Of a stretch of DNA of 63,304 nt, positions 24,730-32,955 are shown piece after piece. Numbering within the stretch: the stretch's first letter is position 1; each line of letters opens with the position of its first letter. This DNA is from Methylocystaceae bacterium. Lineage in GTDB: Bacteria > Pseudomonadota > Alphaproteobacteria > Rhizobiales > Beijerinckiaceae. The stretch covers positions 1 to 63,304 of the forward strand of contig WSXZ01000020.1 in assembly GCA_009773555.1 (NCBI GenBank), read 5' to 3'. The notes beneath the pieces were generated by a model. That model did not search any database, had not been told where the DNA came from, and saw only the letters and a program-made list of their open reading frames with translations. The position numbers and the translations under genes were made by a program.

Positions 24730-26025
24730 CTACTCCACCTCAGCGTCGATGGGCGTCGCAGCTTCATGGTCGAGCTTGGGCGTGCGCTTGAACGTCGATT
24801 TGCGCCCGCGCAGGGTCTGGAGGATTTTCGCGCCGTTGGCGAAGGCGAGATAGATCATCAGCGGCGGAATCGACGCGACCGTTTTCACATAATCGGCGAG
24901 GGTCCCGCGCTTGAGCGCCAGATAGGGCGGCAGCGTGATGCCGAGCGCCACCAGGACCGTCATGATTCCGATGATCTCCAACATCCCGGCGAAGGGCGCG
25001 AGCGATCCGTGCAGGATCACGCCAAGGACGAACGCGATGAGTCCGATGGCGGCTGTGGGGAAGAAAATCTGATGGGCGATCAGCGAGATCGCCATCACGC
25101 GGCGCGTCAGGCTCCATGGCGAACGCCAGATCGGCAGGACGGTCTTTTGCGCGACCTGCACGAATCCGTTCGACCATCGCCTTTGCTGGCGGCGGAAATC
25201 GCGGATGCCCTCCGGCACCTGACCGGGAATCGCCGGCTCCGAGACAAACAGCCCATGCCATCCTTGGAGCGCCGCGCGCACGGTGAGGTCGAGGTCCTCG
25301 CAGAGCGAATAGTCGGACCAGCCGCCGGCGTCCTCGACCGTCGCGCGTCGCCAGATTCCGCCGGTGCCGTTGAATTGAAAGAGCCAGCCGGCATGTGCGC
25401 GTGAGCGCTGTTCCACGAGGTAATGGCCGTCCTGCACGAGGCCTTGGGCGCGCGTCAGCCAGTTTTTCTCGAAATTCTGAAACTCGCAGCGGGACTGCAC
25501 GAAGCCGATGCGATCGTCGGTCAGAAAAAGCGGGACCGTTCGTTTGAGCCAATTGGGCGGCGGACGAAAGTCGGCGTCGAGCATTGCGACGAAGGGTTCG
25601 TCGGTGAGCGTGAGGCCATGCGCGCAGGCGCCCGCCTTGAAGCCCGAGCGATCGGCGCGCCGCACATGGTCGATCACTGCGCCGGCGAGGCGAAGCTCCG
25701 CCGCCACCGCGTCCGCCCGGGCGCTTGTCTCGTCGGTCGAATCGTCGAGAAGCTGGATGCGCAGCCTGTCCTTGGGCCAGTCGAGGAGCGCGACGCAGCG
25801 CAACGACTGCTCGGTGACGAGCGGCTCGTTGAAAACGGGGATTTGCAACAGGACACGCGGCAGAGCCAGGTCAGGCGTTGCGGGCGCCTCCGGATCGCGC
25901 ACGCCGCGCAGCTGGTCGTAACAGAAGCGGCCGATGACGATCAGATAGCCGATTCCGATCGCCATCAGGATCGAAGCGCAGACCATCGCGACCGAGTCGA
26001 CGAGGAATTGAAAAAGCCCCAGCAA
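24730..26025 (-). CDS. Family 2 glycosyltransferase, cellulose-synthase-like membrane type
   Basis: A processive-type GT2 enzyme with a large cytoplasmic catalytic domain and membrane segments. Motifs: RVLLQIPVFNE, LLDDSTDETS (first Asp), VAMLDADFRPP (DxD, binds nucleotide sugar with metal), SLCEDLDLTVRAALQGW (catalytic Asp) and QQRRWSNG (QxxRW). Hydrophobic helices flank the domain at the N-terminus and fill the last 110 residues. It is the last gene of the lipid cluster. The start is uncertain: a TTG at 26025 has AAGGA 8 nt upstream and lies just after the previous stop, whereas the frame stays open to 26100. Sugar donor and acceptor are unknown; a lipid acceptor is inferred from context. 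Confidence 0.85.
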   Translation of the reverse strand: MLGLFQFLVDSVAMVCASILMAIGIGYLIVIGRFCYDQLRGVRDPEAPATPDLALPRVLLQIPVFNEPLVTEQSLRCVALLDWPKDRLRIQLLDDSTDETSARADAVAAELRLAGAVIDHVRRADRSGFKAGACAHGLTLTDEPFVAMLDADFRPPPNWLKRTVPLFLTDDRIGFVQSRCEFQNFEKNWLTRAQGLVQDGHYLVEQRSRAHAGWLFQFNGTGGIWRRATVEDAGGWSDYSLCEDLDLTVRAALQGWHGLFVSEPAIPGQVPEGIRDFRRQQRRWSNGFVQVAQKTVLPIWRSPWSLTRRVMAISLIAHQIFFPTAAIGLIAFVLGVILHGSLAPFAGMLEIIGIMTVLVALGITLPPYLALKRGTLADYVKTVASIPPLMIYLAFANGAKILQTLRGRKSTFKRTPKLDHEAATPIDAEVE

Positions 26026-26030
26026 ACGGC

Positions 26031-27191
26031 CTATCCTTCTTCGTGCGGAACCGGCGAGGGCTTCGCCCCGGCGCGCGCATTCACGCTGTCCTTCGCCCAA
26101 ACCACCTGGTCAGTGACCCAGGCGTTCAACCAGACCGCCAGCATCGTCGCCTCGCGAACCACAAACACCGCGGGCGCGGCCCACGATAACTGCCATCCTT
26201 TGGCCACGGAAAGCAATGTCTCAAGCGCAAACCACAGCATAAGCGTCGCCGACGCGGCGACAATTGGCGCGATCCCGACGAGCGGCGCCGCGAGCGCCGA
26301 AGCGATAACTGCTGGAACCGCTTGGCATATTGGCTCGGCAAGGAAGGAGATGAGCTCATCGCTGCGGCGAACGACGCTCCAGCGCAATTGCCGCTGATAA
26401 ACATCTTCGAACAGGCGCGCGCCGAGTTCCTGGCGCACCAGCCTGTGAGAAAACACCGGCCGTTTGCCGATCCGCCGCATCGCTTTGGCCAAGGCGTTGT
26501 CTTCGCCGACCGTATGGGAAATCGCGTCAAAGCCTCCCGCGCGCAGGAAGTCCGAACGTCGAAACAACATAATCTTGCCGACGCCATGCCCCTGCCCAAG
26601 CGCCGAGGCGAGAAACAGCATGCGGGCGTGCGGACCGTTAATGATCGCGGCCTCGACTTGGGCGGCGAAATTCTCGAGGCGCGCGCAATACGGAATGGCG
26701 CAGACGAGCCCGACTTCGTCCGTCAGCTGCCTGACGTGCTGCGCCAGCGCGTCGGGCTCGAGCAGCACATTGGCGTCCTTCATCAGTATGACGTCGTGCG
26801 TCGCCTGCATGAACGGCGCATAGAGATTGTCCACCTTCGGACTTACGGCGAATTTCGCTGTCGAACGCAGAATGCGCGACGGCACAGACGGGTGACGCGC
26901 GAGAATGGCGCGCATGCGCCGGACGGCCGGTCCATCGACATCGGTTGCGGAGACGGTCACGTCGAAATCGCCGTACTGCTGCGTCAGCGCCGACTCTTGC
27001 GTGCGGTCGAACTGGTCTTCGAGCATCTTAACGGGAAGCACGATCGAGACCGGTGGCTGGTCGCGGCGCGTGGCGCGGCGCGCGGCGAGCCAGGGCTGCG
27101 CGACAGTCGCCGCGACAGAGACGACAAGCAACACGACGGCGATCATCCAATAGGCGCCAGCGGCCCACGCGAGGATGATGTAGGCCGTCAC
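26031..27191 (-). CDS. Ceramide-glucosyltransferase-like GT (HpnI/GT21 type)
   Basis: A 386-residue membrane glycosyltransferase of the ceramide glucosyltransferase group, which also includes HpnI of hopanoid synthesis. It has an N-terminal membrane anchor (VTAYIILAWAAGAYWMIAVVLLV), VSIVLPVKMLED, SATDVDGPAV (first Asp), VILMKDANVLL, HTVGEDNALAKAM and RQLRWSVVRR (the RxxRW form of the motif), then further membrane helices. The GTG start at 27191 overlaps the SDR stop as GTGA; a longer frame upstream is a shadow. Context suggests it adds a sugar to the lipid made by the upstream ketosynthase set, but no sphingolipid backbone gene is present. Confidence 0.85.
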   Translation of the reverse strand: MTAYIILAWAAGAYWMIAVVLLVVSVAATVAQPWLAARRATRRDQPPVSIVLPVKMLEDQFDRTQESALTQQYGDFDVTVSATDVDGPAVRRMRAILARHPSVPSRILRSTAKFAVSPKVDNLYAPFMQATHDVILMKDANVLLEPDALAQHVRQLTDEVGLVCAIPYCARLENFAAQVEAAIINGPHARMLFLASALGQGHGVGKIMLFRRSDFLRAGGFDAISHTVGEDNALAKAMRRIGKRPVFSHRLVRQELGARLFEDVYQRQLRWSVVRRSDELISFLAEPICQAVPAVIASALAAPLVGIAPIVAASATLMLWFALETLLSVAKGWQLSWAAPAVFVVREATMLAVWLNAWVTDQVVWAKDSVNARAGAKPSPVPHEEG

Positions 27192-28045
27192 GAAATCTCC
27201 CGTTCCGGCGTCTCTGGCACTTCGGCGGGAAACTGGCGCATGACGCCGTCCACGAGCGCCGCCGGCAAGAGGGAGAAGAGGCGCATCGCCCAATACATGT
27301 AAAGCGGAAAGGCGATGACGTTGCGACGGCGTTCCAGCCCGTCCTTGATGATGCGGGCGGCTTCTGCGTCGGAGATGGCGCCGGGTTGCCAGGATTCGAC
27401 GCCCGCCGACGCTGACGTTTCTTTGGCGCGCGCCGAAAAAGGCGTCTTCACGATGGTGCGCGCCGACATGGGCGTCTTCACATACCCGGGCACGATCAGC
27501 GCGACATGCACGCCATAGGCCGCGAGCTGGGCGCGCAGGCTGTCCGCCCACATGTGAACGCAAGCCTTCGCCGCACAATAGGCCGGCGAATGCGGGAGCG
27601 CGCGCACGCCGGCCATCGAGCCGACAATAGCGATTCTGCCGCTCTTACGGGCGCACATCGACAGAATTGCGGGCTCGACGGTGTTGAAGACGCCCTCGAC
27701 ATTGATCTTGAGCATCGCCCGAACGGCCTCGGGCGTTTCGAGAAGCTGGCCCGGCGAAAGGCCCGTCGCGACGCCGGCGTTGGCGACGAGAATGTCGATG
27801 GCGCGTTGTTCATGTGCAGACTGAACGATCCGCGTCATGGCTTCGCGATCCCGCACATCGGCGACGTGAGTCTCCGCCTCCTCTGCGCCGTCCACGAGAC
27901 AGGCGCGCGCGGCGGCATCGAGCCGCTCGGCGTCGCGGCCAAGCAAGACAAGGCTTGCGCCTTCGCGCGCATAGGCGAGCGCCAATGCGCGCCCAATGCC
28001 GCTCGAGGCGCCGGTGATAAGAACCCGAACAGCGCTCTTAGCCAT
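27188..28045 (-). CDS. Short-chain dehydrogenase/reductase, probable ketoreductase of the lipid cluster
   Basis: A 285-residue NAD(P)-dependent SDR with TGASSGIGRALALAYA (cofactor loop), VANAGVATGL, the catalytic Ser in VGSMAGVRALPHS, and YCAAKACVHMWADSL (YxxxK). A hydrophobic C-terminal segment (NVIAFPLYMYWAMRLFSLLPAAL) suggests membrane association, as in lipid-modifying SDRs. In this operon it may reduce a 3-ketoacyl intermediate (inference). The ATG at 28045 fits the family start; another at 28078 directly follows the MaoC stop and would add 11 residues. The stop overlaps the next gene. Confidence 0.88.
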   Translation of the reverse strand: MAKSAVRVLITGASSGIGRALALAYAREGASLVLLGRDAERLDAAARACLVDGAEEAETHVADVRDREAMTRIVQSAHEQRAIDILVANAGVATGLSPGQLLETPEAVRAMLKINVEGVFNTVEPAILSMCARKSGRIAIVGSMAGVRALPHSPAYCAAKACVHMWADSLRAQLAAYGVHVALIVPGYVKTPMSARTIVKTPFSARAKETSASAGVESWQPGAISDAEAARIIKDGLERRRNVIAFPLYMYWAMRLFSLLPAALVDGVMRQFPAEVPETPEREIS

Positions 28046-28078
28046 ATACGCGCCCTGCCCTACGGCGCAGCCGATCAT

Positions 28079-28483
28079 TCATGTGGCTGGCCCCGGCCGC
28101 AAGGTCGCTTCGCCGACGATGCCGGGCGCCCGCGCCGCGCCATAGGCCACCAGACGGACGAAAATCTCGTTTTCGGTCGCGCGCAGCACGCGGCCCGACA
28201 GCCGGACAGTCTCGCCGCGCAGGATCGGCTGCACGAACTTCCCGGCAATTGAAGCGATGACGAGGTCCCCGCGCCACGCCCTCAGCATTGGTTCAAACGC
28301 GGCCAGGAGCTTCATGCCATGCACCGGCGGCGCGGCAAGCCCGATCGCCGCCGCCACGGCGTCGTCGAGATGCAATGGATTTGCGTCACCCGAGACCTCG
28401 GCATAGCGCTCAAGCGAAGGCGCGTCGAACGGGCCAATGACGCTCTCCGGCAGTTTATCGCCGACTTTGATGGGATCGCTCAT
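28079..28483 (-). CDS. MaoC-like hot-dog dehydratase
   Basis: A 134-residue MaoC-family protein with the hydratase signature YAEVSGDANPLHLDDAVAAA, containing the catalytic Asp/His pair (D-x4-H), followed by PPVHGMKLLA. Such proteins add or remove water at the 2,3-position of acyl thioesters. It overlaps the upstream hot-dog gene by 5 nt, and the two probably form a heterodimeric dehydratase, as known for HadAB-type enzymes (inference from pairing). Confidence 0.85.
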   Translation of the reverse strand: MSDPIKVGDKLPESVIGPFDAPSLERYAEVSGDANPLHLDDAVAAAIGLAAPPVHGMKLLAAFEPMLRAWRGDLVIASIAGKFVQPILRGETVRLSGRVLRATENEIFVRLVAYGAARAPGIVGEATLRPGPAT

Positions 28484-28875
28484 GACGCGCTCCCAAATCC
28501 CGCGCGCGGCACGAGCCGCATGATGGTTTCAATTCGTGCGCAGGTCTCACCTTGGGGCGTCGCGACTGTCCCGACCATCGTCAGACGCGGCGGCGTTTCC
28601 TCGCTGCTCATCGTGACGCTCAAGTCGTAGCTCTCGCCAGCGACGAGGGGCGCGTCATAGGAAAAGCTCTGCGACTCATGCACCGGCACGACGTCGCGCT
28701 TCGCGCAGAGGTCGCGCACAACTGAAAAGAGCGAAGGCTCGGCGAGCCAGATCGCTGGATAGGCGAGCGGAACGCTGGCGCCATCGCCGCCGGTCTCGCG
28801 CGCATAGGCCACGGCGCGCGCCGGATCGACACGCAGCCGAAAAGGTCCCAGCGCAAGCGGCGGGTCAGACGGCAT
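28480..28875 (-). CDS. MaoC-N-like hot-dog protein, likely partner dehydratase subunit
   Basis: A 131-residue hot-dog-fold protein resembling the non-catalytic N-terminal half of double hot-dog dehydratases (FAS1-type dehydratase family). It has PLAYPAIWLAEPSLFSVV and VPVHESQSFSYDAPLVAGESYDLSVTM, but not the D-x4-H catalytic pair of the downstream MaoC. It overlaps the ketosynthase gene by 11 nt and the MaoC gene by 4 nt. This family assignment is less certain than that of its neighbour. Confidence 0.7.
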   Translation of the reverse strand: MPSDPPLALGPFRLRVDPARAVAYARETGGDGASVPLAYPAIWLAEPSLFSVVRDLCAKRDVVPVHESQSFSYDAPLVAGESYDLSVTMSSEETPPRLTMVGTVATPQGETCARIETIMRLVPRAGFGSAS

Positions 28876-30100
28876 GACGCACGATCAACACGGCGTTGAT
28901 CCCTCCGAAGGCGAAGGAGTTCGACATGGCGGCGTCGATCTTGTGCTTGCGCGCCGCGTTCGGCACGACATCGAGCGGGCACTTTGGGTCCGGCTCCAGG
29001 AAATTGATCGTCGGCGGCGCAATCTGTTCGCGAAGCGCATGTATGGTGATGGCGAGCTCCAAGCCGCCGCTGGCGCCCAGCGCGTGGCCGTGGATAGGTT
29101 TCGTCGACGACACCGGCACCACCCGTCCATAATCGCCGAACACGCGCAGAATCGCTTCGGCTTCGGTGATGTCGTTGGCGTGGGTCGCGGTGCCATGCGC
29201 GTTGACGTAATGAACCTCCAGCGGAGCCATTCCCGCGTCTTGGAGCGCCAAAGCGATTGCGCTCGACGCGCCTTCAAGATCCGGCCGCACGGGGTCCTTG
29301 GCGTCGCTCGTCGTGCCGTAGCCGGCGAGTTCGCACAGGGGCGCGTGGCCGCGCGCCCGCGCCGCCTCCTCCGTTTCCAGAACGAAAACCGCCGCGCCTT
29401 CGCCAAGCGACATGCCGTTGCGGCCCTTGGAGAAGGGGCGGCACAAATTCGGGCTCAGCACGCGAAGGCCTTCCCACGCGCGGATCGTCGCGTTGATGAC
29501 GCAGGCCTCGGCGCCGCCGACGATGGCCTTGTCCACAAGGCCCTGTCGGATCATCTGCATGCCAAGTCCGATCGACTGCGACGCCGAGGAGCAGGCGCTG
29601 CCGATCGAGAATGTCGGGCCGTGGCAAGAATAGCGCATCCCGAGCGTCGCAGGGGCCGCGCTCGGGATGAGCTTGGGAACGCTCAACATCTCGGGCCGCG
29701 TGCCTTCGACATAATAGCGGTAGATGCCGTCCTCGATCGTCGTCATGCCGCCGATGCCGGAGCCGATGATGACGGCCGTTCTCGGCCCGGCGATGTCCTT
29801 GCGTCCGAACCCCGCCTGCGCCACCGCTTCGTCGGCGGCGACGATGCAGAACTGCGTAAAGGGATCGCAGAACGGAAGAACGTTGGCTTCGATATAATCG
29901 GCGGGATTGAAGTCGGGCACCTGCGCCGCGATCTTGATGCGCCCGTCATAAGGGCGCTCCGTCTTGAGCGGACGTATCTGGGCGACGCCGTCGCGCGCCG
30001 CTTCCCAAAGCTTTTGCGCGCCGACTCCAGAGGCGCAGACCGCGCCCATGCCAGAAATAACGACGCGGCGCCCCTCGGCCCGCGCTCGCGAGAATGCCAT
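28865..30100 (-). CDS. Beta-ketoacyl-ACP synthase (FabF-like ketosynthase)
   Basis: A condensing enzyme of 411 residues. The Cys-His-His triad is present: SIGSACSSASQ (Cys about 168), VNAHGTATHANDITEA (His about 304) and STKPIHGHALGASGGLE (His about 336). The N-terminal VVISGMGAVCASGVG and the C-terminal SFAFGGINAVLIV are family-typical. It starts immediately after the ACP stop (TAA-ATG). In this cluster it probably extends an ACP-bound acyl chain used for a lipid. It is distinct from the housekeeping fabF, which normally sits with fabD and fabG. Confidence 0.92.
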   Translation of the reverse strand: MAFSRARAEGRRVVISGMGAVCASGVGAQKLWEAARDGVAQIRPLKTERPYDGRIKIAAQVPDFNPADYIEANVLPFCDPFTQFCIVAADEAVAQAGFGRKDIAGPRTAVIIGSGIGGMTTIEDGIYRYYVEGTRPEMLSVPKLIPSAAPATLGMRYSCHGPTFSIGSACSSASQSIGLGMQMIRQGLVDKAIVGGAEACVINATIRAWEGLRVLSPNLCRPFSKGRNGMSLGEGAAVFVLETEEAARARGHAPLCELAGYGTTSDAKDPVRPDLEGASSAIALALQDAGMAPLEVHYVNAHGTATHANDITEAEAILRVFGDYGRVVPVSSTKPIHGHALGASGGLELAITIHALREQIAPPTINFLEPDPKCPLDVVPNAARKHKIDAAMSNSFAFGGINAVLIVRHAV

Positions 30101-30376
30101 TTACTGCTTCTCGCGCTCTTTCTGGATGTGGTCGGCGATGGCCTCGATCAGACTTTTGACGTCCTTGGCTTCCTGCAGCGACCCGTCCATGGGGATGTAC
30201 ACGTTGAACTTTTCCTCCAACGCCGTGAGAATCATAACGATATCGACGGATTTGAGGTCGAGGCTTTCGATTGATGCGTCGGGAGTGATCTTGCTTTTGT
30301 CGACCATGCCTTCCGACGCGATCACTTCGATGATCTCGTCGACGAGCTGATTCTTGTCCTGCGGATTATCAGTCAC
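30101..30376 (-). CDS. Acyl carrier protein dedicated to the lipid cluster
   Basis: A 91-residue acidic ACP with four-helix spacing and LDLKSVDIVMILTALEEKF, where the Ser of KSVD takes the place of the phosphopantetheine Ser in the usual DSL motif. The Asp before the Ser is replaced by Lys, which is unusual and may change recognition by the transferase or partners. The GTG start at 30376 has GGAGGG about 5 nt upstream; a longer frame to 30415 lacks this support. It is the first gene of a seven-gene unit and is divergent from the mutase gene. Confidence 0.87.
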   Translation of the reverse strand: MTDNPQDKNQLVDEIIEVIASEGMVDKSKITPDASIESLDLKSVDIVMILTALEEKFNVYIPMDGSLQEAKDVKSLIEAIADHIQKEREKQ

Positions 30377-30667
30377 GAATCCCTCCGTTTCAGGCTCTTC
30401 GCCGCCCGGCGACAACCAGCGCTCGCGCGCGACGCATTGACGCGGCGGCGCCGATCCGACGCCTTAATTCCGGGCGCGTGGCTAGAACCGCCCGCCTCTG
30501 GCTCTTCTCGCTCCAGCGCCCCGTTCCCGCCCTCGGGCGCAGTCGGCACTGGTTAAGGCGTTTGGCCTCGAAAATAAAGCCCGCCGCGCTCCCGGCCGAT
30601 TTGCAGTGGCCCGGCGGAGCGCTTCATGCGAAAACGCCGCCCGAAACAATGGAGGGCGACAGCGAAC

Positions 30668-32533
30668 ATGACGGGACAGGAGACGGCGCTGGCCGGGGTC
30701 TTTCCGCAGGCCACCGACGCGCAGTGGCGCGCCCTTGTTGAGCGGGCGCTCAAAGGCGCGTCCTTCGAAACGCTCGTCTCCAAGAGCTACGACGGGCTTT
30801 CCCTTGAGCCCATCTACGCTCGCGCCGCTGGTTCGCCCTTCCCGGTCCTGCGCAAAAACCCCGGCCGCTGGGCGATTCTCGCGCGCGTCGACGTGCCGAA
30901 CGCTGACGCCGCGAACCGCTTGGCTTTGCAGGACCTCGACGGCGGCGCCGACGGATTGCATCTGGTTTTCGCCGGCTCGATCGGCGCCTATGGCGGAGGG
31001 CTCGTCGGCGACGACGATGACGCCATCGCTCAGGCGCTCGCCAATGTTCGCCTCGACTACGGCATTCCGCTGACGCTCGACTCTTCGCCGCGCGCGCCTG
31101 GCGCCGCGCAGGCGCTCATGCGTTTCGTCGACCGCCAACATATCGAACCGTCGCTCACCCGCGTCTCGATGGGCTTCGATCCGCTGGGCGCGCAGGCGCG
31201 GCACGGATTCGCTGCGGAGCCGTGGGCGCAAGTCTCCCGAAGCTTCGCGCGGGACGTGAAGGCGGCCGCCGACGCCGGCTTCGTCTACGCGACCGCCGTC
31301 GCCGACGCCCGCGTCGTGCATTCAGCGGGCGGGACCGAGTCGCAGGAGCTGGCTTTTGCGCTTTCTTCGGGACTCGCCTATCTACGCGCGCTGGCGGACG
31401 CCGGAGTCGACCTCGACGCCGCGCGCGGACTGATCGCGTTCCGATTCTGCGCCGACGCCGACGAATTGCTGGGCGTGGCGAAATTCCGCGCCGTGCGGCG
31501 CCTTTGGGCGCGCGTTGAAGAGGCCTGCGGCCTCTCTCCCAAGCCAGCGCTGGTCTTCGCCGAGACAGCGTGGCGGATGATGTCGCGGCGCGACCCGTGG
31601 AACAATATTTTGCGCGGGACGCTCGCCACGTTCTCGGCGGCGGTCGGCGGCGCCGACGCCGTCTCCGTCCTCCCCTTCACCCAGGCGCTCGGCGTCCCCG
31701 ATGAATTCGCGCGGCGGCTGGCGCGCGACACCCAGCTCGTGCTGCAGGACGAATCGCATATCGACGCCGTCGACGATCCGACGAGCGGCGCGGGCGGCTT
31801 CGAGGCGCTGACCGACGCGCTGTGCGCGCGGGCGTGGGGACTTTTTCAGCAGATCGAGGCCGACGGCGGCCTTCCCACAGCGTTGGAGACGGGAGTCTTT
31901 CAGGCGGGAGTCGCCGAAGCCGCCGCGTTGCGGGCGAAGAACGTCGCGCGCGCCAAGGATAAGCTCATCGGCGCGAACCAGTTTCCCGACATTCACGAGG
32001 GCGCGCTCGACGTGCTCGCGCCTTATAACGCTGCGGCTGAAACGGCTGAGCCGCCAACAGGCGCGCGAATGAGCTCTCCGCTGGCGCCGCGCCGTCTCGC
32101 CGAGCCTTTCGAGCGGCTGCGTGAAGAGTCGGACGTCCGCCTTGCCGAGTTGGGCGATCGCCCGAAGATTTTCCTCGCAAATCTCGGCCCCGTCGCCGCA
32201 TTCACCGCGCGGGCGAATTTCGCGAAGAACTTTTTTGAAGCCGGCGGCGTCGAAGCGGTTTTTGGACCTGAAACGGAATCCACGACCGAATTGGTCGACG
32301 CCTACCGGGAGTCTGGCGCCAAACTCGCTTGCCTCTGTTCGTCCGACAGGATCTACGGAGACTCGGCGGAAACGGCGGCGCTGGCGCTAAAAGGCGCAGG
32401 CGCGGGGCTTTATCTCGCCGGCCGGCCGGGCGAACTCGAGGAGCGTCTGCGCCATGCGGGCGTGACGGAGTTCATCTACGCGGGCTGCGACATGCACGGC
32501 GCGCTGCGGCGCGCGCTTTCGGAGGCCAAATGA
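30668..32533 (+). CDS. mutA: Methylmalonyl-CoA mutase small (beta) subunit
   Basis: The non-catalytic subunit of the heterodimeric, adenosylcobalamin-dependent mutase that interconverts methylmalonyl-CoA and succinyl-CoA. The 621-residue protein has the mutase barrel features ALKGASFETLVSKSYDGLSLEPIY, TAWRMMSRRDPWNNILRGTLATFSAAVGGADAV split over about 318-350, and a C-terminal flavodoxin-like domain without the cobalamin-binding DxHxxG. No mutB gene follows, unlike the usual mutAB pair. The ATG at 30668 matches family starts; an ATG at 30626 with GGAG upstream would add 14 residues. The stop overlaps the next gene (ATGA). Confidence 0.9.
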   Translation: MTGQETALAGVFPQATDAQWRALVERALKGASFETLVSKSYDGLSLEPIYARAAGSPFPVLRKNPGRWAILARVDVPNADAANRLALQDLDGGADGLHLVFAGSIGAYGGGLVGDDDDAIAQALANVRLDYGIPLTLDSSPRAPGAAQALMRFVDRQHIEPSLTRVSMGFDPLGAQARHGFAAEPWAQVSRSFARDVKAAADAGFVYATAVADARVVHSAGGTESQELAFALSSGLAYLRALADAGVDLDAARGLIAFRFCADADELLGVAKFRAVRRLWARVEEACGLSPKPALVFAETAWRMMSRRDPWNNILRGTLATFSAAVGGADAVSVLPFTQALGVPDEFARRLARDTQLVLQDESHIDAVDDPTSGAGGFEALTDALCARAWGLFQQIEADGGLPTALETGVFQAGVAEAAALRAKNVARAKDKLIGANQFPDIHEGALDVLAPYNAAAETAEPPTGARMSSPLAPRRLAEPFERLREESDVRLAELGDRPKIFLANLGPVAAFTARANFAKNFFEAGGVEAVFGPETESTTELVDAYRESGAKLACLCSSDRIYGDSAETAALALKGAGAGLYLAGRPGELEERLRHAGVTEFIYAGCDMHGALRRALSEAK

Positions 32534-32946
32534 GAATTTTAGCGTTGGCGCTTGCGGTCTGCTTAGCGGCCCAGGGAGCGTCCGCCAAGCAGCCGCGGAG
32601 CCAGAAGGGCAACAACGAACAAGCCCTGTCCGGCCCGGTCGGCGATCCAAACGGCAGATGGAATATCGAAGCGACGACGACCGTCGGAGAGTGTCGCAGT
32701 CTCATTCCGCCGTCTTTCGACATCGTCGGCAATAAAATCGCGGCAGCGCCGGGGCCGGCTGCCGCATTTTGGGGCTATGTCGACGACGAAGGCACAATCG
32801 TGGCGCGGTTCACCGGCGACGGCGAGCGGGTCGTGCGCTTCCACGGAACGCTGCGGGGCGGCAGGGGCTCCGGCCCTTGGTCATCGTCGACCGACCTTTG
32901 CGGCGGAACCTGGCGCGCCTCGCGCAGCGCCGCTGCGGCGCAATAA
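32530..32946 (+). CDS. Small secreted protein of unknown function
   Basis: A 138-residue protein with a clear signal peptide (MRILALALAVCLAAQGASA). The mature part begins with a basic/polar stretch, followed by GRWNIEATTTVGECRSLIPPSFDIVGNKI, a Gly-rich strand region and STDLCGGTWRASR. The two cysteines could form a disulfide. I recognise no family; the pattern resembles small periplasmic lipocalin-like proteins but too weakly to name. It overlaps mutA by 4 nt, so it is co-translated with it although a functional link is not obvious. Confidence 0.7.
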   Translation: MRILALALAVCLAAQGASAKQPRSQKGNNEQALSGPVGDPNGRWNIEATTTVGECRSLIPPSFDIVGNKIAAAPGPAAAFWGYVDDEGTIVARFTGDGERVVRFHGTLRGGRGSGPWSSSTDLCGGTWRASRSAAAAQ

Positions 32947-32955
32947 GCGCCGCGC

